64,000 nucleotides of DNA, from NCBI RefSeq assembly GCF_014229245.1, contig NZ_JAARZJ010000012.1, positions 1 through 64,000 of the forward strand. The letters run 5' to 3'. The notes below the pieces were generated by a model that was not told the DNA's origin, searched no databases, and saw nothing but the letters and a program-made list of their open reading frames with translations. The translations under genes were made by a program, and so were the position numbers. The DNA is from Listeria farberi. GTDB lineage: Bacteria; Bacillota; Bacilli; Lactobacillales; Listeriaceae. Shown here piece by piece: positions 37,668 to 47,539 of the stretch (within the stretch, counting starts at the first letter, position 1; every line of letters begins with the position of its first letter).

Positions 37668-38473
37668 TAATTAGTCCCCTTCCCCGTGTGCGTAAAAAAA
37701 TCGGCTTCTTTTTTGAACAGTGGATAGCCAGCATGTTGGTGTAATTTAATGAGCCAAGGCTGTACTAATCCCGCTTGTTCGACATTACTTTTCTCTAAGA
37801 AAACACTGCTTGTTTCCCCGTCTGTCAGGACTCTCCCATCTTTTAACATATACACATAATCACAAATTTCATAAATTAAATCGATATCATGACTGGAAAT
37901 AAATATTTTTTTTCCTTGGCTTGCAAGTCGTTCGATGATTTCCATCATGATTTTTTTACCGATTGGATCAAGTCCAGCAGTTGGTTCATCTAAAAGTAAC
38001 CAATCTGTATCAAGAACAAGGGCACCGGCAATTGCGACACGTTTTTTTTGACCATAGCTTAAATATTGGACTGGCTTATGTTGAAATTCCTTTGCCCCAA
38101 CAATATCTAACACTTTGGTCACTCGCGCCTCTAGTTCATTTTCACTAACACCTAGGTTTCTAAGCGCAAAGGCCACATCATCACGCACATTGGAATAAAA
38201 AATTTGCTGGTCGGGATCTTGGAAAACAATGCTCACTTTTTTTCGTAAAGCAAATAATGCTTTTTTCGTATACGAAAGTGGTTTTCCTTCAAAATAAACG
38301 GTTCCATCGCTCGGCTTGTTAATACCAAGTAATTGCATAAAAAGCGTCGATTTACCGGAGCCATTGGCACCAATAAGGCCAATAATATTGCCCTTTTCTA
38401 AATCAATTGAAACATCCGTTAAGGCTTGTTTGCCATCTTCGTATTGGAATGAAATATGTTCTGTTTTAAGCAA
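37667..38473 (-). CDS. cbiO: Cobalt ECF transporter ATPase CbiO
   Basis: ATPase of the CbiMNQO energy-coupling factor cobalt importer, 268 aa. Walker [11 protein letters not shown], signature [13 protein letters not shown], Walker [13 protein letters not shown], switch ISSHDIDL. The start is TTG at 38471-38473 with AGGAGG eight bases upstream. It lies 12 bases after cbiQ. Confidence 0.95.
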   Translation of the reverse strand: MLKTEHISFQYEDGKQALTDVSIDLEKGNIIGLIGANGSGKSTLFMQLLGINKPSDGTVYFEGKPLSYTKKALFALRKKVSIVFQDPDQQIFYSNVRDDVAFALRNLGVSENELEARVTKVLDIVGAKEFQHKPVQYLSYGQKKRVAIAGALVLDTDWLLLDEPTAGLDPIGKKIMMEIIERLASQGKKIFISSHDIDLIYEICDYVYMLKDGRVLTDGETSSVFLEKSNVEQAGLVQPWLIKLHQHAGYPLFKKEADFFTHTGKGTN

Positions 38474-38485
38474 ATTGGCTTCCTC

Positions 38486-39163
38486 CTAGATATGAAATTC
38501 TCCTTGATATAGCTTCACATCAAGTGTTATAACCATTTCATTATATCTTTTCATGACGCGATTGAACAAAGTATTTACGAGCATTCCAAATGAACGATAG
38601 CTATTTTTTATTCCATAGTAACCAAAACGAAGGCTCTGCGCTTTTCGTATCGCCGCCGCTTCTTCTAAGAAAATAAAGATAAACCGATAAATTAAAATGG
38701 TCAGTTCAATCAGTACTTTTGGAATAAAAATTCGCTTCATCACTTTTGTTAATTGTACCACGGGAACGGTCAGGACAAAAAAGTAGGTTGCCGCTAAGCA
38801 AGCGATACTTCGGAAAAAGACTTGTGTGGCCGTCGTAATAGTCACGTCCGACACACCGAAATACAAACTCCCGATAGAAATCGAAGCAAGAAAACTACTT
38901 GGATCTTTAGAAATCGAAATAAGAATCGAAAGTAAACTAAAAAGTAGAAATGAAAATGGTAAAAGGAGCCATTTCAAATATTGTTTAAAGCGGATTTTAA
39001 CAACATAAAGCGTCAGTGGCACCATACATAAAAATAGTATCGCTTGTACGCGCACGGGACCAGTTAAAGCAAGTATTAGAATTACGACATAAAATAATGC
39101 TTTTGCTGATGGCGAAAAAGCAATCCACCGGTTTTGATAAGCATATTTATCAATGGTTAACAT
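38486..39163 (-). CDS. cbiQ: Cobalt ECF transporter membrane protein CbiQ
   Basis: The T component (transmembrane coupling protein) of the cobalt importer, 225 aa with about five membrane helices and the cytoplasmic coupling helices carrying the Ala-Arg motif region (EEAAAIRKAQSLRFG). I chose the ATG at 39161-39163, giving MLTIDKYAYQ; the longer start eight codons upstream lies further inside cbiN and lacks a ribosome-binding site. It overlaps cbiN by 14 bases. Confidence 0.93.
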   Translation of the reverse strand: MLTIDKYAYQNRWIAFSPSAKALFYVVILILALTGPVRVQAILFLCMVPLTLYVVKIRFKQYLKWLLLPFSFLLFSLLSILISISKDPSSFLASISIGSLYFGVSDVTITTATQVFFRSIACLAATYFFVLTVPVVQLTKVMKRIFIPKVLIELTILIYRFIFIFLEEAAAIRKAQSLRFGYYGIKNSYRSFGMLVNTLFNRVMKRYNEMVITLDVKLYQGEFHI

Positions 39164-39446
39164 CGGTCTCCGCTTTCCGCTTGCCACGACTTACACCAAT
39201 GACATACGCGATAATTCCTGTTCCAATACACCCTTGAAGTGTAAATAATAAACTTTCAATTTCGCCACTTTTTGGTTCATAAAGAGGTTCGAACCACGGT
39301 TCATAGTTTGGATCGATTTTGGTAATTTCTGCTTCGGCTTCCCCGTCCGAACCGCCGTATTCCCCAGTTTTATTGAAGAAGAACGGACTCACCATTAACA
39401 AAACAACTAATAGAATTAAAATGACATTGATATTTATTTTTTTCAT
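39150..39446 (-). CDS. cbiN: Cobalt transport auxiliary protein CbiN
   Basis: A 98-aa protein with two membrane helices (about 5-22 and 70-88) around an extracellular loop containing the family block DPNYEPWFEPLYEPKSGEIE. CbiN assists metal loading of CbiM. It overlaps cbiM by four bases and cbiQ by 14. Confidence 0.95.
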   Translation of the reverse strand: MKKININVILILLVVLLMVSPFFFNKTGEYGGSDGEAEAEITKIDPNYEPWFEPLYEPKSGEIESLLFTLQGCIGTGIIAYVIGVSRGKRKAETDVNH

Positions 39447-40177
39447 CGTAATTGTGCCACCTTTTCTGGTAAATTTTTGCTAATAAGATTGTACATGACT
39501 ACCGTTAGTAATCCTTCTGCAATCGCGATTGGAACTTGTGTCACACAGAAAATCGCCATGAATTTTAGAATGGAAGCCATCATACCTGATGCTGGATCTG
39601 GGAAAACAACTCCGAGCTGAACGCTGGTGGTTAAGTAGGTTGCTAGGTCAGCTGTCATCGCACACAAGAAAATCGATACACTTTTATTACAGTTTAATTT
39701 ACGAGCAAGTTTGTATACGACAAAACCAACCATTGGACCGATAACCGCCATCGACATTGCGTTCGCACCAAGTGTTGTAATACCACCGTGCGCAAGTAGT
39801 AGCGCTTGGAAAAGCAAGACAATCACACCAAGAACACTAACAACGAGTGGACCGAACATAACTGTTGCAAGGCCAACACCAGTCGGATGCGAACAAGATC
39901 CTGTAACGGACGGGATTTTAAGTGCAGAAAGAACGAAGATAAAGGCCGCACATAATGCTAAAAGTAATTTATTATTTTTATCTAGAGCGATTAATTTGCG
40001 AATTCGTATTAAACCAAGCACTAGGAAAGGAATAAATACGATTAACCAAAAGACAGCCCATTTAACTGGTAAAAATCCCTCCATAATATGCATTGCGTGT
40101 GCGGATTCTGGGTTTGTTAAAGTGAAATAAATAACACCGATTAAAACAAATGGTAGAAACTTCCATAATTTTTTCAT
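39443..40177 (-). CDS. cbiM: Cobalt transport substrate-binding membrane protein CbiM
   Basis: The S component that binds Co2+, 244 aa. Residues 1-28 look like a signal peptide (FLPFVLIGVIYFTLTNPESAHA), and cleavage after AHA would expose MHIMEGFLP, the N-terminus whose Met-His residues ligate the metal in CbiM/NikM proteins. A further conserved His is in GSCSHPTGVG. Encoded between cbiL and cbiN with four-base overlaps on both sides. Confidence 0.95.
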   Translation of the reverse strand: MKKLWKFLPFVLIGVIYFTLTNPESAHAMHIMEGFLPVKWAVFWLIVFIPFLVLGLIRIRKLIALDKNNKLLLALCAAFIFVLSALKIPSVTGSCSHPTGVGLATVMFGPLVVSVLGVIVLLFQALLLAHGGITTLGANAMSMAVIGPMVGFVVYKLARKLNCNKSVSIFLCAMTADLATYLTTSVQLGVVFPDPASGMMASILKFMAIFCVTQVPIAIAEGLLTVVMYNLISKNLPEKVAQLR

Positions 40178-40884
40178 TTATATTGCTCCCTTCTTTTTTT
40201 CACGATAATCGTGGTAAAGTATGACATTTTTTCGTCTGGATTTATCTCGCTCATGCCGTAAATGATTTTTTCAGTCGCCATGGCAACATCGCTTACTACA
40301 ACAGCTGCATCAAGTAAATTCAGTTTTTTTAGTAAAGTCGTAAGAAGGGGTAAATTACTTGCTGCTTTCATTAAGACCACTGTGTCAAATAATGTGAGTG
40401 CTTGTTCGATTTTTTCAGCACCTGCTGTTACAGGAATGACAGCAAAACTTTCCTCGTCCATTACGAGTGGTAATTCAATCTTAGAAGCAATGTTTGAAAA
40501 TGATGAAATTCCTGCGAGTGTCGCTGTTTCAATGTCATCTTTCAATAATTCTAGTAAATAGCTATAAGTACTGTAAATCATCGGATCACCAAGTGTAATG
40601 AAACCAACGTCATGCCCGTTTTGAACATCTGCTTTGATTTCTTCGGCGATTTCTTTCCATGCAAGCATTTTTTCTTCTTTGTTGTAACTCATGGGAAAAT
40701 GGCGTTCTTTGATGATTAACGTATCTTTTAAATAAGGAATGACGATTTTCTTAGCTAAACTTTCGCCCCCTTTTTTGGGTTGTGGTGTGTAGAGAATTGC
40801 TAAATCCCCGAGTCTTTCTGCGGCTTCCATCGTGACTAATTTGCTGTCTCCGGGGCCTGTACCAATGCCGTAAAACTTAGCCAC
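40174..40884 (-). CDS. cbiL: Cobalt-precorrin-2 C(20)-methyltransferase
   Basis: SAM-dependent methylation at C-20, the first methylation after cobalt insertion. The 236-aa protein has the tetrapyrrole methylase fold with GIGTGPGDSKLVT and the GDPMIYSTYSYL block. Start is a GTG (40882-40884), overlapping cbiK by eight bases. Confidence 0.94.
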   Translation of the reverse strand: MAKFYGIGTGPGDSKLVTMEAAERLGDLAILYTPQPKKGGESLAKKIVIPYLKDTLIIKERHFPMSYNKEEKMLAWKEIAEEIKADVQNGHDVGFITLGDPMIYSTYSYLLELLKDDIETATLAGISSFSNIASKIELPLVMDEESFAVIPVTAGAEKIEQALTLFDTVVLMKAASNLPLLTTLLKKLNLLDAAVVVSDVAMATEKIIYGMSEINPDEKMSYFTTIIVKKRREQYK

Positions 40885-41662
40885 GAGCTTTCACCCTTTC
40901 TATTGCCATGAAAATATGATCGATAAATTGGGCTTGGATAAGTGGATTTTCGCCTAGACCTTGCAAATGACATTCGGTTTGAATGCCGGCTTGTTCCAGT
41001 GTACTTTTCCAAGAATCTTCGTCATCCGAAGCCATATCGTTTGTAGCGTGATCTCCTGCTACAAGCATAAATGGCATTAGGTGCGCTTTTTTAATATCCG
41101 CTTGTTGTAAACGTTCAATTACTTGGTCAAGAGCAGGATAACTTTCTACAGCACAAAGATAAATTGGTTCGTTTAACAGCATATGGTCAAGGCAAGCATA
41201 AGAACTGAAAGCATGGTGTTTTGAGCCATGTCCCATGAGAATTAGCGCTTCTTGCTCTTTTAGAGGTGGCATTTGGTGGCGAATCGCTTCAATCGCTTTT
41301 TCGTAATCTTCCATCGAATCAAGTAGCGGTTGGCTGACAATAATGGAATCGAAATCTGGCTTGAATTTTTCCACCTGCGCAGTGATCTTTTCAAATTCGC
41401 CACCACTAATAATATGTAGTGACTGAATAATGACTTCTTTGTAGCCTAATTCTTTTAGTTGGTTTAGTGCTTGACTTGGCGTATTGATATGCATATTGTC
41501 ACGGGTTTTAAGTTTTTTAATAATTTTATTCGATGTAAATGCGCGAAATACAGTATAATCTGGGAATTCTTGGGCCACTCTTTTTTCACAGGCTTCAATC
41601 GTTTTTTCTCTTGTTTCTGGATAACTAGTGCCAAAACTAACGACTAAAATCGCTTTTTTCAT
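40877..41662 (-). CDS. cbiK: Sirohydrochlorin cobaltochelatase (anaerobic)
   Basis: Inserts Co2+ into sirohydrochlorin (factor II) or precorrin-2. It is a 261-aa class II chelatase; candidate metal-binding histidines are in QSLHIISGGEF, MGHGSKHHAFSS and LVAGDHATNDM. Its presence, rather than CobNST, marks the early-cobalt (anaerobic) route. Neighbouring genes overlap on both sides. Confidence 0.95.
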   Translation of the reverse strand: MKKAILVVSFGTSYPETREKTIEACEKRVAQEFPDYTVFRAFTSNKIIKKLKTRDNMHINTPSQALNQLKELGYKEVIIQSLHIISGGEFEKITAQVEKFKPDFDSIIVSQPLLDSMEDYEKAIEAIRHQMPPLKEQEALILMGHGSKHHAFSSYACLDHMLLNEPIYLCAVESYPALDQVIERLQQADIKKAHLMPFMLVAGDHATNDMASDDEDSWKSTLEQAGIQTECHLQGLGENPLIQAQFIDHIFMAIERVKARG

Positions 41663-43140
41663 TGTGGTACTCCTTCTAATTTTGTTTTTTGGATTAGTTC
41701 AATTAAACTCTCTGGTGTCGCGTTTTCGGCTTCTTCAAATTCATTAATGCCAAATGACTGCAAGGTTGCGCTCGTGAATTTTCCAATCGAAAGGATTGTT
41801 TTCGTTTGTAAAATCGCTTTTTCTTCGGTTGTTAGAACATCAAGTAGGTTTTGGACGGAACGAGAACTGGAAAAACATACTTGTTCAAAGCTTTCGAGGT
41901 CAAATGGTCGTTCTGTCACAGGACGCATATCATATAATGGCATCATTTCCAACTTTTCCACTTCCGCTAAAATCGCGCTAACTTCAGCCGTATCAACTAT
42001 GCTTCCGATAATTAAGTTGCTCGCATTTTTCTGTAACCGTGGTAAATGCTCCAAAATTAATTCTGTGCTCCGTCTTTTAATGAAACTATCTGGAATAATG
42101 CCTTTTTCGCTAAAAGCTTCTTTCGTTTGTTTGCCAATAGCAGTAAGATGGGTATTTTTTAGAGAACGAATATCTAAATCGAGCTGGGCTAAATAATCAA
42201 AAAATCGTTCTACCGCTTCTTTGGATGTGAAAAGAAGTTCACTTACTTCGCTTAGTTCTTCTTTTGTTTTCGTTGGCACAACATCTAATACTTGAATATT
42301 GGGGTACATTGTTACTTCTCCGCCTAAATCGCGAATTTGTTCCGCGAGCATGCTTTTTCCAGCTCGTGCTCTTGGAAGTAATACTTTTGTATGGAAAAGT
42401 GGCATTTCTTCAAAAAAGTTAAGCTGAGGTCGTAAGCTCACCACATCGCCAACGACAATAAGTGCCGGCGAAGAAATACCAGACTCCGCTACTTTTTGTT
42501 CAATGTTTTGTAAGTTTCCGGTAACCGTTAATTGTTTACCGCGAGATGCCCATTGTACAATCGCAACACCCGTTTCGGCTTTTCGACCATTTTCTAGTAA
42601 GTTCGCACAAATATTAGGCAAATTAGTCATCCCCATTAAGAAAACGAGCGTACCTTCCAGTCTAGCAAGTGCTTCCCAATCTAGTGGATCGCGTCCTTTT
42701 TTCAAATGTCCGGTAATCACGTGAAAACTCGAAGCAAAATCACGATGTGTTACTGGAATTCCAGCATAGGCAAGCCCACCAATCGCAGATGTGATTCCAG
42801 GAATAACTTCAAATGGAATTCCTGCTTTATGAAGTGTTTCTCCTTCTTCACCACCTCGGCCAAATACATAAGGGTCTCCTGCTTTTAGACGAACAACCAG
42901 CTCATTTGTCGCAGCCTCTCTAACAAGAATTTGTTCGATTTCCTCTTGGGGAATTGGATGATGAAGTGGTTCTTTTCCGACATAAATTAGTTTACAACTT
43001 GCTTTTCGTTCTTGGAGCATCGCTGGTTCGACGAGACGATCGTATACAATGACATCTGCCTTTTGGAGCGCTGCTAAGCCTTTCACTGTCAGTAGTTGCG
43101 CATCTCCAGGACCTGCACCAATTAACATAACTTTTCCCAT
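41659..43140 (-). CDS. cobA: Fused uroporphyrinogen-III C-methyltransferase / uroporphyrinogen-III synthase
   Basis: A 493-aa bifunctional protein. The N-terminal half (1-240) is the SUMT enzyme CobA (LIGAGPGDAQLLTVKGL, VIVYDRLV, GIPVTHRDFASS) that makes precorrin-2. The C-terminal half (about 245-485) is a HemD-type uroporphyrinogen-III synthase (LLPRARAGKSMLAEQI, FTSKEAVERFF). Such fusions occur in several Firmicutes. The precorrin-2 dehydrogenase domain of CysG is absent. It overlaps cbiK by four bases and cbiJ by one. Confidence 0.94.
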   Translation of the reverse strand: MGKVMLIGAGPGDAQLLTVKGLAALQKADVIVYDRLVEPAMLQERKASCKLIYVGKEPLHHPIPQEEIEQILVREAATNELVVRLKAGDPYVFGRGGEEGETLHKAGIPFEVIPGITSAIGGLAYAGIPVTHRDFASSFHVITGHLKKGRDPLDWEALARLEGTLVFLMGMTNLPNICANLLENGRKAETGVAIVQWASRGKQLTVTGNLQNIEQKVAESGISSPALIVVGDVVSLRPQLNFFEEMPLFHTKVLLPRARAGKSMLAEQIRDLGGEVTMYPNIQVLDVVPTKTKEELSEVSELLFTSKEAVERFFDYLAQLDLDIRSLKNTHLTAIGKQTKEAFSEKGIIPDSFIKRRSTELILEHLPRLQKNASNLIIGSIVDTAEVSAILAEVEKLEMMPLYDMRPVTERPFDLESFEQVCFSSSRSVQNLLDVLTTEEKAILQTKTILSIGKFTSATLQSFGINEFEEAENATPESLIELIQKTKLEGVPQ

Positions 43141-43892
43141 TAGTAGACCTCCAATTGACTTAAAATTTCTGGTAGTTCGGTTAAATGATTTATTTCGATT
43201 GGATAATTTAATTTTTTGCGGCGAATCACAATAACCGGAATATTTAACTCCTCAGCAGCTGTTAGTTTTTCTTGAAAACCACCTTGTTTTCCGCTTTCTT
43301 TGGTAATTACAACATCTGCCCTGGTCATTTCTAATTGTGTTCGGTTTGCTTCTTTGGTGAATGGTCCTTTCATTCCGATGATTTGATCGGCGAGGAGACC
43401 AAGTTTTTCTGCGGAACGAATCACATCAGACACTGGTAGTATACGAGCGATGATATGTCGATTTTTTAAACCGGCTACGAATTCCGGTAAATTTTTGCTT
43501 CCTGTTGTAAGAAAAATTCGCTGACCAAGTTTCATCGCAACGGTGCAGGCTTCTGCGATATCTGCGACCAAGTATGTATTATCTGTTTGTTCGCTTGTGC
43601 GTTCAAAGCGAATATAAGGAATAGCTGCTTCCTTACACGTCTCCATCGCTGTTTCAGAAACGATGGTCGCAAATGGGTGAGTCGCATCAATAACAAGATG
43701 AACATTTTCAGCGTGCCATTTTAAGCGCATTTCTTCTTTCGATAATCTGCCACAAAACACATTTTTGGCATGCTGTTTTGCTAAAGTTTCTCCGTAATCC
43801 GTTGCGACAGAGAGAATAAAGGTTTGCTTCGTTTCCGTTAGCCAGTCGCTAATGACCAAGCTATCCGAAGTTCCTCCAAGCACAAAAATCAT
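43140..43892 (-). CDS. cbiJ: Cobalt-precorrin-6A reductase
   Basis: Reduces a double bond of cobalt-precorrin-6A with a nicotinamide cofactor. The 250-aa protein starts with the Rossmann-like FVLGGTSDSLVISDWL and contains DATHPFA and the TKESGKQGGFQEKLTAA segment typical of CbiJ/CobK. ATGA overlap with cbiH. Confidence 0.93.
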   Translation of the reverse strand: MIFVLGGTSDSLVISDWLTETKQTFILSVATDYGETLAKQHAKNVFCGRLSKEEMRLKWHAENVHLVIDATHPFATIVSETAMETCKEAAIPYIRFERTSEQTDNTYLVADIAEACTVAMKLGQRIFLTTGSKNLPEFVAGLKNRHIIARILPVSDVIRSAEKLGLLADQIIGMKGPFTKEANRTQLEMTRADVVITKESGKQGGFQEKLTAAEELNIPVIVIRRKKLNYPIEINHLTELPEILSQLEVY

Positions 43893-44614
43893 AGGGAGTA
43901 ACCTCGTGGGGTAATCATTTTACCGTTTTTTACGTATGTTTCTTTGTTTCCTACAATGACCATCGTTGTCATATCTACTAATTCATAATCGATTTCGCGC
44001 ATTGTTGTAATGATTTTCCGCTCTTCTTTTCGACCGACATCTTTAACAATACCAACAACTGTGTCCCCTGATTTATACTCCATCATCTTTTGAAAAGCGT
44101 TTGCCAAATGATTGGCGCGTCCTTTACTTCTCGGGTTGTAAAAACAGACCACAAAATCAGCCATCGCAGCATGTGTTAAACGCTTTTCGATTACTTCCCA
44201 CGGTGTCATTAAATCACTTAAGCTAATATGGCAAAAATCGTGCATAATTGGCGCCCCGAGAACGGCTGCTGCGCCTATACTAGCTGTAATTCCCGGGATT
44301 ACTTTGACTTCTAGCTCTGGTTTGCTTTTTTCGGCTAGTTCTAAAACCAGTCCAGCCATCCCGTATATACCAGCATCTCCGCTTGAAACAACGGCTACTT
44401 TTTTTCCTGTTAAAGCAATATCGACAGCCTTCTGGCAACGATCGATTTCACGGCGCATTCCCGTTTTCACTACTTCTTTATCTTTAATTAATTCTTTGAT
44501 TAGTTTGATATATGTTACATAGCCGACGATTACATCTGCGTCCGCTATTGCTTCTAGTGCTTCACCAGTCATCAATCGTTTATCTCCTGGGCCAATTCCA
44601 ATTACATAAATCAT
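43889..44614 (-). CDS. cbiH: Cobalt-precorrin-3 C(17)-methyltransferase
   Basis: Methylates C-17 and drives ring contraction in the anaerobic pathway. A 241-aa tetrapyrrole methylase with YVIGIGPGDKRLMTGEAL, GDAGIYGMAG and the family-specific CFYNPRSKGRA block. Overlaps cbiG by four bases. Confidence 0.94.
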   Translation of the reverse strand: MIYVIGIGPGDKRLMTGEALEAIADADVIVGYVTYIKLIKELIKDKEVVKTGMRREIDRCQKAVDIALTGKKVAVVSSGDAGIYGMAGLVLELAEKSKPELEVKVIPGITASIGAAAVLGAPIMHDFCHISLSDLMTPWEVIEKRLTHAAMADFVVCFYNPRSKGRANHLANAFQKMMEYKSGDTVVGIVKDVGRKEERKIITTMREIDYELVDMTTMVIVGNKETYVKNGKMITPRGYSL

Positions 44615-45642
44615 TTTGCCACCTCATTATTTTTAATTAGTTTTCCTGCTGCGAATGTCACGCCATTTTCGGCAAATCGTTTCGTAATGACGTTTCCATT
44701 ACTACCAATATCTGCTGATGATAAAGCGACATTTCCAACTTTTACGGTTTTTAGAACAAATTCTGACGTTGGATATTTTTCAGCTACCGTTTGTAATTCT
44801 TCTGCAGAATGAACAATAAAATGAATGTTCCACTTTTTCGCTAATTGCAGGATGGCCGGTTCTTCTGCTTTCAATATAATGCTATGGATCTCACGAAATG
44901 CGCGCGGATGTATGTTTTCTTGTTCACAAAAATGGGTAAAAACTTCCTCCATTGTTTCCGCTGAAACGCCTTTTTTGCATCCAATACCAAGCACGAATTT
45001 CCTTGGTACAAGCTGAATTCTTTCCATTTTTGTATCTGGTAAATTGTATTTGGTCGAAATGAAAATTTGCGGACTAATTTCTTTGTTTGTAAAACCTCGT
45101 GAATCTACTTCAAATGGCTCATCTACGTGCAAACTAACTTCTTTTCCTGCGGCGAGCAAGCCATTAATGCGTTTAGTTGTCGCTTTAAAATTTGGTAAAT
45201 ATCCGTCGATTTCTTTGGCGATATTATCAATTGCCGCAACATTTGCACGATCAGTAGCGGTTGTAATTACTGCGGCACCACCAGTTATTGCGGCGATTTG
45301 CTCTGTTAACTCATTTGCTCCACCAACATGTCCTGAGAGTAAGCTGATAATAAATTGTCCATATTCATCCATTACAATTACCGCCGGATCTGATAGTTTA
45401 TCTTGAATGACTGGAGCAAGCGTCCGCACTGCAATACCTGTTGCCATAATACAAATTAATGCCTGATACGTCGTGAACATTTCTCGCATTGCTGTGCCGA
45501 AATTCGGCGTTAAAACAGCAGTCTGTTCATTCTGGTGCTTTTCTGGGACAAAGACCGTTCCTGCTACTGTTTTTGTTAATGAAATTGCTAACTCGCGTCC
45601 TCGTTCGGTAACTGCGATGATGGCAATTTTATCTGTATTCAT
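44611..45642 (-). CDS. cbiG: Cobalt-precorrin-5A hydrolase
   Basis: Opens the delta-lactone of cobalt-precorrin-5A, releasing acetaldehyde (the C-20 fragment). The 343-aa protein has an N-terminal CbiG domain ([22 protein letters not shown]) and a C-terminal domain ([15 protein letters not shown]). The ATG at 45640-45642 follows AAGGAT at seven bases; an upstream in-frame start 20 codons earlier would lie deep inside cbiF. Overlap with cbiF is 14 bases. Confidence 0.94.
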   Translation of the reverse strand: MNTDKIAIIAVTERGRELAISLTKTVAGTVFVPEKHQNEQTAVLTPNFGTAMREMFTTYQALICIMATGIAVRTLAPVIQDKLSDPAVIVMDEYGQFIISLLSGHVGGANELTEQIAAITGGAAVITTATDRANVAAIDNIAKEIDGYLPNFKATTKRINGLLAAGKEVSLHVDEPFEVDSRGFTNKEISPQIFISTKYNLPDTKMERIQLVPRKFVLGIGCKKGVSAETMEEVFTHFCEQENIHPRAFREIHSIILKAEEPAILQLAKKWNIHFIVHSAEELQTVAEKYPTSEFVLKTVKVGNVALSSADIGSNGNVITKRFAENGVTFAAGKLIKNNEVAK

Positions 45643-46378
45643 GTTTGAAATCCTTATCATATAGTTTAGAATAATAAAATTCTTCGCCGAGAAAATCACC
45701 AACCATTATTAGGGCCGTTTTAGTAATTCCTGCTTCTGTCACTTTTTCAGCAATATCTTGAAGCGTGCCAGTTACTTTTTTCTCTTCTGCCCAAGTTGCT
45801 TTATAAATAACAGCTGCTGGGGTTTCAGGTTTATAGCCACCTTTGATAAGTTCTGAGACTACTTTTCTGATACCTTGAACAGATAAGAAGATAACCATGG
45901 ACGTTTGATGCGCTGCGTAAGATCTGAGTGACTCACGTGACGGTACCGGCGTTCTTCCAGCCATTCGAGTAATAATCACACTCTGACTAACTTCGGGAAC
46001 CGTATATTCAACGCCAAAACTGCTAGCCGCGCCAAGAAATGAACTTACACCTGGTGTACACGTAAATGGAATCGAACGTTTTTTCATTTCCTCCACTTGT
46101 TCACGAATCGAACCATAAATAGAAAAGTCTCCTGTTTGCAGACGAACTACTTCTTTACCAGCAGTCACACCAGCTTCCATGCAGTCAATAATCTCTATTA
46201 AATTCATGCTTGCACTATTATGGATTTCGCAGTCTGGTTTACAGTATTCTAGCAACTCCGGATTTACGAGAGACCCTGCATAAATAACGACATCCGCTTC
46301 TTTTAATAATTGATATCCTTTTAATGTAATTAACTCTTTATCTCCTGGTCCTGCTCCGACGAAATGTACTTCTGCCAT
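45629..46378 (-). CDS. cbiF: Cobalt-precorrin-4 C(11)-methyltransferase
   Basis: A 249-aa tetrapyrrole methylase acting at C-11. It shows [26 protein letters not shown] and [12 protein letters not shown]. The ATG at 46376-46378 lies eight bases after AGAGGAG; the GTG three codons earlier is inside the spacing region. Confidence 0.95.
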   Translation of the reverse strand: MAEVHFVGAGPGDKELITLKGYQLLKEADVVIYAGSLVNPELLEYCKPDCEIHNSASMNLIEIIDCMEAGVTAGKEVVRLQTGDFSIYGSIREQVEEMKKRSIPFTCTPGVSSFLGAASSFGVEYTVPEVSQSVIITRMAGRTPVPSRESLRSYAAHQTSMVIFLSVQGIRKVVSELIKGGYKPETPAAVIYKATWAEEKKVTGTLQDIAEKVTEAGITKTALIMVGDFLGEEFYYSKLYDKDFKHEYR

Positions 46379-46383
46379 TTTCT

Positions 46384-46953
46384 TCACTCCTCTAGTTTTT
46401 TACAGCCGATAATGACGGTTGGATTTTGTGGTTCAAAATAATGACCTGCCCCAAGTTTATGCCAACTCGAAACTTGAATTTGTTTCATTGTTAATTCGCT
46501 CACTGGTGATTTTTCTAAATGGTTCATTGCTTGTAAGGCATTTTCTAATAAAATAAAATTAAGTACCAAGCGACCGTCTAGTTTCAAATGGACTAACGAC
46601 CAGTCGATAATATCGGTTAAATTCCCACCACTACCACCAATAAAAATAGCATCAAATTTCTCTTCCTGAGGTAATTCGAATGGTGCATATGCTTCGATGA
46701 CTGCTACATTTTCTACGCCGAATTTGGCTTGGTTTTGTTTAATTAAGTCCACCGCTTCTTTATTCCGTTCAATTGCAGTAACTTTGATGTGTGGAAAATT
46801 ATAAGCTACTTGAAGTCCAACGCTTCCAGTTCCAGCGCCCACATCTAGCAGTTTTTTACTGGTATTATCTAATCCGAGTAAATCAATACTTATAGCTCTC
46901 ACTTCGCTTTTTGTCATCGGAACTTTTCCGCGAATAAATACGTCATCTTTCAT
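46384..46953 (-). CDS. cbiT: Cobalt-precorrin-6B C(15)-methyltransferase (decarboxylating)
   Basis: Methylates C-15 and decarboxylates the acetate at C-12, in concert with CbiE. It is a 189-aa class I methyltransferase with [14 protein letters not shown] (SAM motif I) and FIGGSGGNL. The ATG at 46951-46953 is six bases after a GTGGTGA site inside the end of cbiE. Separate CbiE and CbiT proteins, as here, are the usual form in anaerobic pathways; they are fused as CobL in aerobes. Confidence 0.94.
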   Translation of the reverse strand: MKDDVFIRGKVPMTKSEVRAISIDLLGLDNTSKKLLDVGAGTGSVGLQVAYNFPHIKVTAIERNKEAVDLIKQNQAKFGVENVAVIEAYAPFELPQEEKFDAIFIGGSGGNLTDIIDWSLVHLKLDGRLVLNFILLENALQAMNHLEKSPVSELTMKQIQVSSWHKLGAGHYFEPQNPTVIIGCKKLEE

Positions 46954-47539
46954 CAACAATCACCACAACATTCATATCGTATTTTTCTTCAACTTTCTCT
47001 GGTCTTAGCTTATGAATTCGTTCTTCTGTTGAGCTTAAATTTTCACCTATAAACATGATTTTTTTAAGATTTCGTTTTGAGATTTCAGTAGCTATTTCGT
47101 ATGGTCCAATAATGGAATCTGTTACCATTGCGACTTTTTCATGTTTGAGCAGAAAATCGAAATCTGGTATTTTACCATGGCTGCTCGTTATAAAACAATC
47201 ATTCATCGGCAGTTTGATTTGGTGAAACATCATCTGGATTGCACTGATTCCCGGAATAATATGAATATCTTCTGAAAAATTTGTCATCGCCCAGTTGCCA
47301 ATCCCGTAGAGCAGTGGATCACCTGATGCTAAAATCACAACATTTTTATTTTGATGAGGAATATTTTTTAAATCTGCTAATTTTTTCGGTAACAATAGGC
47401 ACGTTGCAGTTGTTAATTCCGCTATTTCTTGTAATTGTCTTTTCGATCCATACACTGAATTTGCTGAAGATAAAGCTTCTCTTGCTGCGTTTATTAGCAA
47501 GTTCGTATCTCCTGGTCCGATTCCAACCACTGTAATCAT
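46943..47539 (-). CDS. cbiE: Cobalt-precorrin-7 C(5)-methyltransferase
   Basis: A 198-aa tetrapyrrole methylase acting at C-5: [36 protein letters not shown]. The start ATG at 47537-47539 makes an ATGA overlap with cbiD and sits seven bases after GGGAGG; the ATG two codons upstream is too close to that site. Confidence 0.93.
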   Translation of the reverse strand: MITVVGIGPGDTNLLINAAREALSSANSVYGSKRQLQEIAELTTATCLLLPKKLADLKNIPHQNKNVVILASGDPLLYGIGNWAMTNFSEDIHIIPGISAIQMMFHQIKLPMNDCFITSSHGKIPDFDFLLKHEKVAMVTDSIIGPYEIATEISKRNLKKIMFIGENLSSTEERIHKLRPEKVEEKYDMNVVVIVDER

